Assembly (NCBI RefSeq): GCF_029210365.1
Contig: NZ_JARGES010000015.1
Span: 248,001-312,000, forward strand
Reading direction: 5' to 3'
Source of the DNA: Mesorhizobium sp. YIM 152430
GTDB taxonomy: Bacteria > Pseudomonadota > Alphaproteobacteria > Rhizobiales > Rhizobiaceae
DNA length: 64,000 nucleotides
Position 1 is the stretch's first letter. Each line of letters starts with the position of its first letter. Under the pieces are notes generated by a model, which was not told where the DNA came from, searched no databases, and was given only the letters and a program-made list of their open reading frames with translations. Of the stretch, positions 1-9,048 are shown piece by piece. Position numbers and translations under genes: made by a program.

Positions 1-668
1 ACATCCGTGCCGGCCAGGCCGTTTTCGTTGGTGCCGTATTGGAGGTTGTTCCACGCGGCGAAGTTCTCGAGGCCGATCCAGGTCAGCCAGGTCGAGGTCA
101 GGCCGCAGGGTGCTGCGCCCGATTCCTTGATGGTGCGGGCGGCCTCGAAGACTTCCGGCCAGGTCGCCGGCGGGGTTTCGGGATCGAGGCCCGCTTCCTC
201 GAAAATGTCCTTGTTGTAGTAAAGGATCGGCGAGGAGGAATTGTAGGGGAAGGACAGCATGGTACCGTCGGGACGCGAATAATAGGCGGCGATGCCGGCC
301 AGGTATTGCGACTTGTCGAACTCGGTTCCACCCATCGAAAGGATTTCGGCGACCGGCTTCACCGCGCCTTCGGCGGCCATCATGACGCCCGTGCCGACGT
401 CGAAGACCTGGATGATGTGCGGTGCCTGGTTGGCGCGGAAGGCGGCGATGCCGGCGTTCAGCGTTTCCGGATAGGTTCCGCGGAAGACCGGAACGACGCG
501 ATACTCATCCTGGCTCTCGTTGAACTCCTCGGAGAGTTGCTCGACGACGTCGTTGTTGGCGCCGGACATGGCGTGCCACCAGTCGATCTGCGTCTGGGCC
601 AGCGCGGTCGACGCGGACAAAAGGGTGAAGGTGGCGGCCAGACCCGCCGCATAGGCTTTCATGGACAT
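1..668 (-). CDS. ugpB: sn-glycerol-3-phosphate ABC transporter, periplasmic binding protein UgpB (3' end outside window)
   Basis: Only the first 222 codons are present; the gene runs off the left edge. A Sec signal peptide (about residues 1-24, ending in STALA-Q) is followed by the extracytoplasmic solute-binding protein family 1 fold. Stretches such as IDWWHAMSG, NAGIAAFRANQAP, ILYYNKDIFEEAGLDP and GLENFAAWNNLQ line up, from memory, with Escherichia coli UgpB, which binds glycerol-3-phosphate and glycerophosphodiesters for UgpAEC. The start at 668 is chosen over the ATG two codons further in because it gives a full signal peptide; either is possible. A Pho-box-like sequence lies just upstream, which fits phosphate-starvation control. 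No ugpA/E/C is visible because the operon would continue to the left. Confidence 0.9.
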   Translation of the reverse strand, partial: MSMKAYAAGLAATFTLLSASTALAQTQIDWWHAMSGANNDVVEQLSEEFNESQDEYRVVPVFRGTYPETLNAGIAAFRANQAPHIIQVFDVGTGVMMAAEGAVKPVAEILSMGGTEFDKSQYLAGIAAYYSRPDGTMLSFPYNSSSPILYYNKDIFEEAGLDPETPPATWPEVFEAARTIKESGAAPCGLTSTWLTWIGLENFAAWNNLQYGTNENGLAGTD

Positions 669-712
669 GTTTCGCTCCCATTTGTTGGCGAAAGGTTACT
701 TCCGCGAACCGC

Positions 713-744
713 ACTATCGGCGGTTTGTGACAACCGGACAACAG
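713..744 (-). promoter_or_regulatory. Candidate Pho box and -10 for ugpB
   Basis: Read on the minus strand, 744-727 is CTGTTGT-CCGG-TTGTCAC, two 7-mers spaced by 4. The PhoB consensus is CTGTCAT-N4-CTGTCAC, so the halves match 5/7 and 6/7. GATAGT at 718-713 lies 8 bases downstream and could be the -10. No -35 is needed for PhoB-activated promoters. Position and target gene support the call; binding is inferred. Confidence 0.65.
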
Positions 745-839
745 TTTTGCTGCGATCCGGTGAAACTGGAAAACGAAATTTCCCGAAATCGGCTAAGAGT
801 CAACAGGAAAGGCACGAAATTGCGCAGATTGCTTGGATT

Positions 840-1454
840 TCAGGCAGGTTTCCAACCGATTTCGACATGACTTTCGTCAGAGGCGACGCGCGAGAGCCAC
901 GCCGAAACGAAAGGAAATCGCGCCAATTCGAAACCGGCGGTTGCGGCGTCGTGGGTGTAGGCATAGAGCGCGACATCGGCGACCGAGAGCGTTTCGCCGG
1001 CGAAGAAGGGCGCGGCGCCAAGCCGTTGTTCCATCACGGCGAGCGCCCTGTTTCCGCCGTCCAGAAGCGCCGCCATCCGCTCCTCGGTCGCGAATGCGGC
1101 AAGGTGCGGATATTTGACCAGCGAGCGGCGCACGGCGATCTGCGGCTCGTGGCTGTATTGTTCGAAGAACAGCCACTGATAGGCGAGCGCGCGCTGATAG
1201 GCATCGGCCGGCAGGAACCGCGTGCCCTCGGCGAGATGCAGCAGGATGGCATTGCTTTCCGCCAGCGTGCGCCCGTCCTCGAATTCGAGCAGCGGCACCT
1301 TGCCGTTCGGGTTCTTCGCCAGATAGTCCGCGCTGCGCGTGCCGCCATCGAGGGTCGAAACCTCGACATGGCGGAAAGGCCGGCCCAATTTGGCCAGAAG
1401 CAAACGCGGCTTGTAGCAATTGCCGCTGTCGGTCATTCCGTAGAGGGTCAGCAT
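840..1454 (-). CDS. Glutathione S-transferase family protein
   Basis: 204 aa. The N-terminal thioredoxin-like half starts MLTLYGMTDSGNCYKPRLLL and carries the glutathione-binding cis-Pro region NPNGKVPLLEFEDG and the following LAESNAILLHLAEG (about 48-75). The C-terminal helical half contains FFAGETLSVADVALYAYTH (about 150-168), with the buried Asp of the GST folding motif. An in-frame extension to 1505 exists, but the ATG at 1454 begins exactly at the conserved fold. Predicted to conjugate or reduce electrophiles with glutathione in the cytosol; substrate unknown. It lies tail to head behind the EAL gene pair with a 99-bp gap, so an operon is unproven. Confidence 0.9.
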   Translation of the reverse strand: MLTLYGMTDSGNCYKPRLLLAKLGRPFRHVEVSTLDGGTRSADYLAKNPNGKVPLLEFEDGRTLAESNAILLHLAEGTRFLPADAYQRALAYQWLFFEQYSHEPQIAVRRSLVKYPHLAAFATEERMAALLDGGNRALAVMEQRLGAAPFFAGETLSVADVALYAYTHDAATAGFELARFPFVSAWLSRVASDESHVEIGWKPA

Positions 1455-1553
1455 GTCGGTCTCCGCTGATATCGCCCGCGAGTTTGCCAAGCCTTGCCAG
1501 TGCAAGCGAGCGGGCGCGGGCGATGGATCGATGATTTCGATTGATGGGAACGG

Positions 1554-2402
1554 TCAGGCCGGCCGGCGCAGCGGAATGATCTTGGCGTGCGGGCGCAGCA
1601 GTTCCGGCAGGCGCAGGGGGCGCTGCGTGAAGGCGGAACCGGCGAGGAAGGGCGGCGCGAGCAGGAAGCCCTGGAACATGTCCGCGCCGACATCGAGCGC
1701 CGCCTCGAATTGCGCCGTCGTCTCGATGCCGTCCGCAAGGACCTCGATGCCCTGGCCGTGCAGCAGCGTCGTCAGCCGTGCGAGCAGAATGCGCGCCTCC
1801 GGCGCGCGCGCGACCGTGCGGAACCACGCCCCGTCGAGGCGGACGTAATCGGGCGTCGCCACCATCGCGGCCGAAATGCCGGCCGGCTCGGGCCCGAAAT
1901 CGCAAAGCGCGACGCGAAAACCGTGCGCGCGCGCCGCGCCGGCCTGCTCCGCCGCCATGCCGGTCGCGGGAAGTTCGCACCAGATCCGCGGCGGGTCGTA
2001 GCCTTCCTCCTCAAGTTCGTCGGTCGCCCGGCGCAGCAGCGCCAGCGCGGCGTCGAGCATGGTGCGCGGCATCGGGCCGAGCCGCAGCGCAAGGGTTGCG
2101 GTGTCGAGATCGACATAAGGAAGATTGGCGATGTGCAGCGCCTGGCACAGGCATTCGAATGTCAGCCTGTCGCCGCCGCGCAGCCTTTCGAAGAATCGCG
2201 ACGGCAGGGCCGGACGCCCGTCGCGGCTCGGCCGCACCAAAGCCCGCGCGCCGACGACCGCCAGCCGCCCGTTTTGCAGGCGATAGACCGGCTGGTAGGC
2301 CGAGCGCAGGACATGGCCGTCGAACTGACCGATCGCCAGCCCGATCTCGTCATGCCGGATCGACGAGGCGACGTCCCGTTGCAGCGTCTCGACGGACGTC
2401 AT
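1554..2402 (-). CDS. EAL-domain protein, catalytically degenerate
   Basis: 282 aa with an EAL (cyclic-di-GMP phosphodiesterase) fold across most of its length. Against the active neighbour upstream, the EAL-like motif reads ARAL, so the metal-binding Glu is Ala. The EVTE-type motif reads CELP, the DD motif reads DFG and the KxD lysine is Arg (VRLD). Only the late ADGIE motif is kept. It therefore probably does not hydrolyse c-di-GMP and may bind the nucleotide or another protein. It overlaps the upstream EAL gene by 4 bases (ATGA), so the two are translationally coupled. No GGDEF, PAS or membrane segment is seen. Confidence 0.85.
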   Translation of the reverse strand: MTSVETLQRDVASSIRHDEIGLAIGQFDGHVLRSAYQPVYRLQNGRLAVVGARALVRPSRDGRPALPSRFFERLRGGDRLTFECLCQALHIANLPYVDLDTATLALRLGPMPRTMLDAALALLRRATDELEEEGYDPPRIWCELPATGMAAEQAGAARAHGFRVALCDFGPEPAGISAAMVATPDYVRLDGAWFRTVARAPEARILLARLTTLLHGQGIEVLADGIETTAQFEAALDVGADMFQGFLLAPPFLAGSAFTQRPLRLPELLRPHAKIIPLRRPA

Positions 2403-3316
2403 GTCAGACCCCGCCGGCCGAAGACGCGCGCCTGGGCCCGGCGCGGGGCGAGCGGACGTTCCTCGACCGCAGCCGCGAATGTTTGCGGATTCGCCGGAGC
2501 CTGCGATCCGGCCGGCTCCGGCGGCACGGCAAGATCGGGACGAAAGCGCGTCGGCGCGAGTTCGGGACGCGCGAGGACGAAACCCTGCACCATCGCCGCG
2601 CCGACTTCATGCGCAACGTCGAGCTGCCAGTTTTCTTCGATGCCTTCGAAGACGGTCACGATGCCCCGCTGCCGAAATTCCCCGACCATGACCTTAAGCA
2701 GCGCGACGCCCGGCTGGGAGTCCATCAGACGAGCTACCCATTTGGCGTCGAACTTGACGATGTCGGGCCGCAACTGCTTGACGCGCTCCATGTCGGAACT
2801 GTCGGCGCCGTAATCGTCAACGGCGACGCGGTAGCCCTGGCCGCGCAGCGCGGCGACGAAATCCTGCAACGCCGCGGCCGAGCCGGACGGCTGCTCGGTC
2901 ACTTCGCAAACAACGTTGGCGAAAGGAATCCCGGCCTCGCCGAGCACGATGCGCATCTCATGCAGGGCGGTATCGACCACCGGCTTTTCGCAAAAGAGCG
3001 ACGGGTCGAAATTGATGAAGAGCGTGACTTCGGGACCGAATGCCGTTCCCGCGTTGAGGATGTGGAGATCGCGCGCCAGCGCCTCGACGCGCAGCCGGTC
3101 GATGGTCGGAATGGCGGCGAAGAACTGGCCCGGCGACGCCGCCTCGCCATCGCGAAACGGCCGGATCAGGCCCTCATAGGCACGCTGCTTCAGCCCGGCC
3201 GGCTCGAAGGTGAAGATCGGCTGGAAGGCGGATTTCAGGACATAGGGACCCCAGTGGCCGACGGCGGTGCCGTCGGCTTCGCGCATGATGTGCGGCAGGC
3301 CGAGACTGCGGGCCAA
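2399..3316 (-). CDS. EAL-domain cyclic-di-GMP phosphodiesterase (likely active)
   Basis: 305 aa, a stand-alone EAL domain without sensory or membrane segments. Visible motifs are EGLIRP (EAL motif, about 48), NFDPSLF, EVTE, DDYG, KFDAKW and FEGIE, i.e. the metal- and base-binding residues of active EAL enzymes are present. Expected to linearise c-di-GMP to pGpG in the cytosol. A Pro/Ala-rich C-terminal tail of about 40 residues is outside the domain. It is the first gene of a pair with the degenerate EAL protein, with which it overlaps by 4 bases. The start at 3316 is the best one available; a later Met at residue 11 is possible. Confidence 0.88.
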   Translation of the reverse strand: MARSLGLPHIMREADGTAVGHWGPYVLKSAFQPIFTFEPAGLKQRAYEGLIRPFRDGEAASPGQFFAAIPTIDRLRVEALARDLHILNAGTAFGPEVTLFINFDPSLFCEKPVVDTALHEMRIVLGEAGIPFANVVCEVTEQPSGSAAALQDFVAALRGQGYRVAVDDYGADSSDMERVKQLRPDIVKFDAKWVARLMDSQPGVALLKVMVGEFRQRGIVTVFEGIEENWQLDVAHEVGAAMVQGFVLARPELAPTRFRPDLAVPPEPAGSQAPANPQTFAAAVEERPLAPRRAQARVFGRRGLT

Positions 3317-3359
3317 CGGAACGGCCCTCCCTGGACGACAAACTGGATGCCAAGCCTAG

Positions 3360-4694
<1,335 letters not shown>

Positions 4695-4700
4695 GTTGCA

Positions 4701-4717
4701 CGCCCACGCAGTGGGCG
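4701..4717 (+). other. Small GC-rich hairpin after aatA
   Basis: cgcccac-gca-gtgggcg forms a 7-bp perfect stem just after the aatA stop codon, without a T run. It may protect the 3' end of the transcript ahead of the terminator at 4736. Confidence 0.45.
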
Positions 4718-4735
4718 CATTGAGGTTGAAATATG

Positions 4736-4780
4736 GCGGGATCGCGTTAGCCTTGTGGCTCGCGATCCCGCATTCTTTTT
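4736..4780 (+). terminator. Rho-independent terminator of aatA
   Basis: An 11-bp perfect stem gcgggatcgcg / cgcgatcccgc (4736-4746 and 4761-4771) is extended at its tip by agcc-ttgt-ggct and followed by attcttttt. It separates aatA from the BCCT gene. Confidence 0.85.
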
Positions 4781-4858
4781 CGGCGCCCATGATGCGCCGG
4801 CGGGCAATCCGGCCGCCTCTTTCGATGGCGGCCGCAAGAAAATATCGAGGAATCAAGA

Positions 4859-6484
4859 ATGAACGAAGACTCCAAAAGCACGGTCACCGTGGACGACATC
4901 GACTATGAAGTCGGGCAGGACAATGTTCAGATTTTCGGCCTCGACATCCACAATCCCGTGTTTGCGATCTCGGGAGGCGTGATCATCGTCTTCGTGGTGC
5001 TGTCGCTTCTGTTCCCGACGGTGACGGAAGAGTTCTTCGGCTGGTTGCGGCCGTGGCTGACGGACAATTTCGACTGGTTCCTGATGATCGCCGGCAATCT
5101 CTTCGTGCTGTTCAGCCTGGCCCTGATCGTGACGCCGCTCGGCTCGATCCGGCTTGGCGGTGAGGATGCAAGGCCCGACTATGGCTATCTCGGCTGGTTC
5201 GCCATGCTCTTTGCAGCCGGCATGGGCATCGGCCTGATGTATTTCGGCGTCTCCGAACCGCTGAGCCACTATGAATCCTCGCTCGCCGGCGTGGCCAGCG
5301 AAGGCGGCGTGCGAACCGACTGGGCGCCGCTCGGCGGCGCGGAAGGCGACCCGGCCGCCGCGCAGGCGCTGGCGATGGCGGCCACGATCTATCATTGGGG
5401 CCTGCACCCCTGGGCGATCTATGCGGTGGTCGGCCTGTCGCTGGCCTTCTTCGCCTATAATCGCGGCCTGCCGCTGACGCTGCGCTCGGTCTTCTACCCG
5501 CTTCTGGGCGAGCGCGTCTGGGGATGGCCCGGCCACGTAATCGACATCCTTGCGGTGTTCGCGACCCTGTTCGGCCTTGCTACCTCGCTTGGCCTGGGCG
5601 CGGAACAGGCGATGGGCGGCATCGAATTCCTGTTCGGCATTCCCGCGACCGACGGCACCAAGGTGGTACTGATCCTGCTCATTACGGCGGTGGCTTTGGT
5701 ATCGGTCGTCGCCGGTCTCGACGCCGGCGTGAAGCGCCTGTCGGAAATCAACATGGTGCTGGCGCTCTTCCTGCTGGCATTCATCTTCCTGGCCGGACCA
5801 ACACTGCTCATCGCCACCGGCTTCGTGCAGAACTCCATCGCCTACGTCACCTATTTCCTGCCGCTGGCCAATCCCTTCGGCCGCGAGGACGTCAACTTCC
5901 TGCATGGCTGGACGACGTTCTACTGGGCCTGGTGGATTTCCTGGTCGCCCTTCGTCGGGATGTTTATCGCGCGCGTCTCGCGCGGGCGCACCGTTCGCGA
6001 ATTCGTCACCTGCGTTCTGGTCGTCCCGACCTTGCTGTCGATCGTCTGGATGTCGACCTTCGGCGGCGCGGCGATCGATCAGGTCGCCAATCTCGGCAAT
6101 TCGCTGGTGTCGGAGGCATCGGACGAACTGAAGCTCTTCATCATGGCGAACGCATTCCCGCTGACGCAGATCATCTCCTTCATCGGCATCGTGCTGGTGA
6201 TCGTCTTCTTCGTCACTTCGTCGGATTCCGGCTCGCTGGTGATCGACACCATCACGGCCGGCGGCAAGCTCGATGCGCCCGTCACCCAGCGCGTCTTCTG
6301 GGCCAGCTTCGAGGGGCTGGTCGCGATCGCCCTGCTTCTGGGCGGCGGATTGGCCTCGCTGCAATCGGCGGCCGTCGCCACCGGCCTTCCCTTCGCGTTC
6401 CTGCTCGTGGTGATGATGTTCAGCACCTGGCAGGGCTTGAGGGGCGAGCGCTATGTGACGACGCCCGCCACCTCCGCCGGTTGA
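4859..6484 (+). CDS. BCCT family transporter (betaine/choline/carnitine type)
   Basis: 541 aa with about 12 hydrophobic segments. Diagnostic stretches are GMGIGLMYFGVSEPLSHY, with the Gly-rich unwound helix of the family, and GWTTFYWAWWISWSPFVG, the BCCT signature with its Trp box. Expected to import a quaternary ammonium compound such as glycine betaine or choline with Na+ or H+ for osmoprotection; the substrate cannot be read from sequence. The first 30 or so residues are acidic and cytoplasmic. There is no long C-terminal sensing tail like that of BetP. Start ATG 4859 follows GAGG with 8-nt spacing. Monocistronic: a terminator lies before it and the csp region after. Confidence 0.93.
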   Translation: MNEDSKSTVTVDDIDYEVGQDNVQIFGLDIHNPVFAISGGVIIVFVVLSLLFPTVTEEFFGWLRPWLTDNFDWFLMIAGNLFVLFSLALIVTPLGSIRLGGEDARPDYGYLGWFAMLFAAGMGIGLMYFGVSEPLSHYESSLAGVASEGGVRTDWAPLGGAEGDPAAAQALAMAATIYHWGLHPWAIYAVVGLSLAFFAYNRGLPLTLRSVFYPLLGERVWGWPGHVIDILAVFATLFGLATSLGLGAEQAMGGIEFLFGIPATDGTKVVLILLITAVALVSVVAGLDAGVKRLSEINMVLALFLLAFIFLAGPTLLIATGFVQNSIAYVTYFLPLANPFGREDVNFLHGWTTFYWAWWISWSPFVGMFIARVSRGRTVREFVTCVLVVPTLLSIVWMSTFGGAAIDQVANLGNSLVSEASDELKLFIMANAFPLTQIISFIGIVLVIVFFVTSSDSGSLVIDTITAGGKLDAPVTQRVFWASFEGLVAIALLLGGGLASLQSAAVATGLPFAFLLVVMMFSTWQGLRGERYVTTPATSAG

Positions 6485-6537
6485 ACCGGCGGAGGTCCCG
6501 ACCTTGCCAGAATGCAATTTCCGTGTCATGCAATAGG

Positions 6538-6569
6538 CGTTCGGGTATTTGACGGCCCGGAGACTGGAA
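6538..6569 (+). promoter_or_regulatory. Shared csp upstream element, copy 1
   Basis: A 32-nt block that matches 7019-7050 at 29 of 32 positions, including the unbroken core ggcccggagactggaa. It lies 98 nt before the first cold-shock gene. A CTTGCC hexamer (6503-6508) sits 29 bp upstream, exactly as in the second copy. Likely a promoter-proximal or 5' UTR element controlling both csp genes; mechanism unknown. Confidence 0.6.
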
Positions 6570-6667
6570 CGTTTTGGACGACCTTTCCCCGATTTCGTGA
6601 ACTCTCGACGATCGCGACCGCAACCGAACGGCGGCGCACACCACAATCAGGGCAATAGGAGTCCCAC

Positions 6668-6883
6668 ATGAGCAGCCAGAGCGGCACCGTAAAGTTCTTC
6701 AACACCACCAAGGGCTTCGGCTTCATCACGCCGGACGATGGCGCAAAGGACGTTTTCGTCCACATCTCGGCCGTCGAGAAGTCCGGCCTGCGCACCCTCG
6801 TCGACGGCCAGAAGGTCACCTTCGACGTCGAGCCGGACCGCATGGGCAAGGGCCCGAAGGCCGTCAACCTTCAGGAAGCCTGA
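6668..6883 (+). CDS. Cold-shock domain protein (CspA family), copy 1
   Basis: 71 aa, a single cold-shock domain. RNP1 reads KGFGFITP and RNP2 reads DVFVHIS, the aromatic nucleic-acid-binding face. The protein begins [16 protein letters not shown], typical of CspA-type RNA chaperones that melt secondary structure in single-stranded RNA. The ATG is preceded by AGGAG. It is monocistronic, with a long untranslated leader carrying the shared csp element and a terminator 35 nt past the stop. The second copy 0.4 kb downstream is closely similar, suggesting local duplication. Confidence 0.95.
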   Translation: MSSQSGTVKFFNTTKGFGFITPDDGAKDVFVHISAVEKSGLRTLVDGQKVTFDVEPDRMGKGPKAVNLQEA

Positions 6884-6917
6884 TCCTTTCGCAGCCACGC
6901 TGCATGACGAATCCCGA

Positions 6918-6946
6918 AGCGCCGCCCTCCGCGGCGCTTTTTCTTT
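6918..6946 (+). terminator. Rho-independent terminator of first csp gene
   Basis: Perfect 8-bp stem agcgccgc / gcggcgct with a 5-base loop, followed by tttttcttt. Confidence 0.85.
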
Positions 6947-7018
6947 GCCCGGCGCGTCCCTTCACGCATGAAGGAAACTTTTTCTTGCCCAGCCTGTCAA
7001 AATGCGGGACAGTTCTGA

Positions 7019-7050
7019 CGTTCGGGCAATTGCCGGCCCGGAGACTGGAA
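7019..7050 (+). promoter_or_regulatory. Shared csp upstream element, copy 2
   Basis: Second copy of the 32-nt block (29/32 identical to 6538-6569), here 218 nt before the second cold-shock gene, with the same CTTGCC hexamer (6984-6989) 29 bp upstream. The sequence between element and start codon is unrelated in the two copies, so the element itself has been kept. Confidence 0.6.
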
Positions 7051-7268
7051 TAGAATGACCGGATCGACAGACCAGACGACCATGATCGCTTGCACCGTCC
7101 ATCCGGCTCGACCGCGACAAAAGAGGGTGATTTCGACCCCGCGCGCTGCCCTGTTTCCTTCTCCCTCAACAAGAGCACTGCCCAATCCTGCGCCGGCCAT
7201 CGGCGCACCCTTATGTCATGGGGCCGAACACCCCTGACGCAATCCCACGGGAGATGAGGAACCTTCCC

Positions 7269-7481
7269 ATGCCGCAGAGTGGAACAGTCAAATTCTTCAA
7301 TCACGCCAAAGGCTTCGGCTTCATCACGCCGGATGACGGGCAAAAGGACGTGTTCGTCCACATCTCGGCCGTCCAAGCGTCCGGCCTGCCGGGTCTCGAG
7401 GACGGCCAGAAGGTGAGCTTCGATACCGAGCCCGACAAGCGTGGCAAGGGTCCGAAGGCGGTCAATCTCACCATCGGCTGA
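7269..7481 (+). CDS. Cold-shock domain protein (CspA family), copy 2
   Basis: 70 aa cold-shock domain with the same RNP1 (KGFGFITP) and RNP2 (DVFVHIS) motifs as the first copy. The start at 7269 gives [10 protein letters not shown], matching the paralogue's length; an ATG 15 bases upstream (7254) is in frame, and GGGAG/GAGGAA sites could serve either. The 218-nt leader after the shared element is long, as is usual for thermally or post-transcriptionally regulated csp mRNAs. It ends at its own terminator. Confidence 0.93.
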   Translation: MPQSGTVKFFNHAKGFGFITPDDGQKDVFVHISAVQASGLPGLEDGQKVSFDTEPDKRGKGPKAVNLTIG

Positions 7482-7505
7482 TCCCGGCGGAAGGGTCGTT
7501 GAAAT

Positions 7506-7538
7506 CCCCGCGAACGCAGGCGTCGCGGGGGTTTTTCG
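7506..7538 (+). terminator. Rho-independent terminator of second csp gene
   Basis: Perfect 8-bp stem ccccgcga / tcgcgggg with a 9-base loop, followed by gtttttcg. Confidence 0.85.
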
Positions 7539-7648
7539 TTCGCTGCCATCCGTGATCGGCGCGTTCAGCATCCGTTCATCGAATGAGACTTAAATCTTCA
7601 TGCAATGCCGGCGATGGATGTGTTTGGGCCGGCCAGGAGTGAAGATCG

Positions 7649-8068
7649 ATGAACCGCATTGTGAAGACTGCTGCCGCTTCGGCCCTGATCGCAGCCACCA
7701 CGCTGGCCGCCATTGCGCCCGCCAGCGCCCATGACCACCGCCGCTACCGCGCCAATACCGGCGACGTCGTCGCCGCAGGCGTGCTCGGCCTTGCCGCCGG
7801 CGCGCTGATCGCCGGCTCTGCCAACCGCCAGGCCGACGTGATCTACCGCTATGACGAGCCGCGCTATGTGCGCCCGCGCCCGGTCTATGAGCGCCCCGTC
7901 CGCGTCTACGAGCGGCCGCGCACCGTCTATGTCGAGCGCTATTCCTCGTTCGAGCCGTGGACCCGCGACTGGTATCGCTGGTGCTCGGACCGCTACCGCT
8001 CGTTCAACCCGGACACCGGCACCTATGTCGGCTATGACGGCGTGCGGCGCTTCTGCGAAGCGAACTGA
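7649..8068 (+). CDS. BA14K family exported protein
   Basis: 139 aa. A Sec signal peptide (about 1-27, cleavage after APASA) is followed by a short Gly/Ala-rich hydrophobic stretch (VVAAGVLGLAAGALIAGS, about 40-57). Next comes an Arg/Tyr/Pro-rich linker with repeated VYERP-like units. The C-terminal BA14K-type domain holds WCSDRYRSFNPDTGTYVGYD and a closing cysteine, so one disulfide is likely. This family was named after a Brucella antigen and is typical of Hyphomicrobiales; its role at the envelope is poorly known, with lectin-like activity reported for BA14K. RBS AGGAG precedes the ATG. Monocistronic, with a terminator just after the stop. Confidence 0.85.
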   Translation: MNRIVKTAAASALIAATTLAAIAPASAHDHRRYRANTGDVVAAGVLGLAAGALIAGSANRQADVIYRYDEPRYVRPRPVYERPVRVYERPRTVYVERYSSFEPWTRDWYRWCSDRYRSFNPDTGTYVGYDGVRRFCEAN

Positions 8069-8085
8069 CGTTTCACGAACTGACG

Positions 8086-8115
8086 AAAAAGCCCGCCGTT
8101 TGGTGGGCTTTTTTG
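8086..8115 (+). terminator. Terminator of BA14K gene
   Basis: agcccgcc-gttt-ggtgggct is an 8-bp stem with one G-T wobble, flanked by aaaa on the left and tttttt on the right, so it could act in both directions. Confidence 0.8.
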
Positions 8116-8155
8116 TTGGGTGGCGGTGGACCGAACCGAGAATTTTGCCAATTGA

Positions 8156-8301
8156 CCCCCACCCTCTATCCCTCCCCACAAGGGGGAGGGAGCCCGTGAA
8201 TGCCGTGCCAATCCCGTCGACGCGCCCTTCCCCGGTTTGAAGGATAGAGCGCAGCGCCGGCGCCCTCCCTTCCCCTTGTGGAAAGGGATAGAGGGTGGGG
8301 G
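8156..8301. repeat. Palindromic intergenic repeat, CCCCACCC family, copy 1
   Basis: Two inverted arms (about 8156-8190 and 8263-8301) separated by about 70 bp. Each arm is itself near-palindromic around ccctcccc-aca-aggggg. The element lies between the 3' ends of convergent genes (BA14K and the MBL hydrolase). Related copies are at 42001, 42609 and 50442. Confidence 0.8.
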
Positions 8302-8327
8302 TTCCCTTCAGAAAGACTCCCCGAACC

Positions 8328-8966
8328 TCAAACCAGAAACGGGTTGTTCCGCCGCTCTTCCCCGAACCTTCCCCCCGGCCCGTGGCCGCAGATGAAGCCG
8401 ATCTCGTCGCCGAGCGGCAGCAGCTTTTCCTTGATCGAGCGGATCAGCGTCGCGTGGTCGCCGCCCGGCAGGTCGGTGCGGCCGATGAAACCGGAAAAGA
8501 GCACGTCGCCGACATGGGCGAAGCTGGCGGCGCGATTGTAGAAGACGACATGGCCGGGCGCGTGGCCGGGGCAGTGCAGAACTTCAAATTCGTGATCGCC
8601 GAACGAGACTTTCTCGCCTTCGGTCAGGTAACGGTCCGGCGTGCAGTTCGCGAGGCCGGAAATGCCGTAAGTCCGCGCCTGGTCGGCGATGCGTGACAGC
8701 AGCGGCTCGTCGGCCGCGTGCGGGCCGACGATGTCGACGTCGAGCGCATCCTTCAGTTCCATCGCCCCGCCGGCATGGTCGAGATGGCCGTGCGTCAGCC
8801 AGATACCCTCGATCGTCAGCCCGTTCTCCGAAATGACCTGGCGGATCGTCTCGACGTCGCCGCCCGGATCGACGACCACGCCACGCCTGGTCGCCTCGTC
8901 GAACAGGATCGTGCAATTCTGCTGGAACGGCGTGACGGGAACGATCCCGGCTCTCAGTTCACCCAT
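8328..8966 (-). CDS. MBL-fold metallohydrolase (glyoxalase II / YcbL-like)
   Basis: 212 aa metallo-beta-lactamase fold. The metal motif THGHLDHAGG (about 58-67) is complete, followed by the ligands CPGHAPGH (His), HVGDVLFSGFIGRTD (Asp bridging two metals) and a late GHGPG. The size fits the short YcbL-type hydroxyacylglutathione hydrolase-like group rather than classic glyoxalase II, which has an extra C-terminal helical domain. It probably hydrolyses a thioester such as S-lactoylglutathione; the substrate is inferred. Its promoter lies in the gap to ilvE's end at 9049. Confidence 0.88.
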   Translation of the reverse strand: MGELRAGIVPVTPFQQNCTILFDEATRRGVVVDPGGDVETIRQVISENGLTIEGIWLTHGHLDHAGGAMELKDALDVDIVGPHAADEPLLSRIADQARTYGISGLANCTPDRYLTEGEKVSFGDHEFEVLHCPGHAPGHVVFYNRAASFAHVGDVLFSGFIGRTDLPGGDHATLIRSIKEKLLPLGDEIGFICGHGPGGRFGEERRNNPFLV

Positions 8967-9048
8967 GAAAATCTCCTCTCTGTCGGGTTCTACCTGAGGA
9001 GAATGCGGACGGATTGCAAGGGTGAAGGCGTTTGCTCGACTTGCCGCC

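Noticed and set aside
4853-6646. 597-codon open frame antisense to the BCCT transporter
   Set aside because: Charged low-complexity translation (many Glu/Arg/Gln/His); the BCCT signature on the other strand is decisive.
7055-7237. 60-codon open frame inside the leader of the second cold-shock gene
   Set aside because: No RBS, no conserved motif and unusual composition; treated as untranslated leader.
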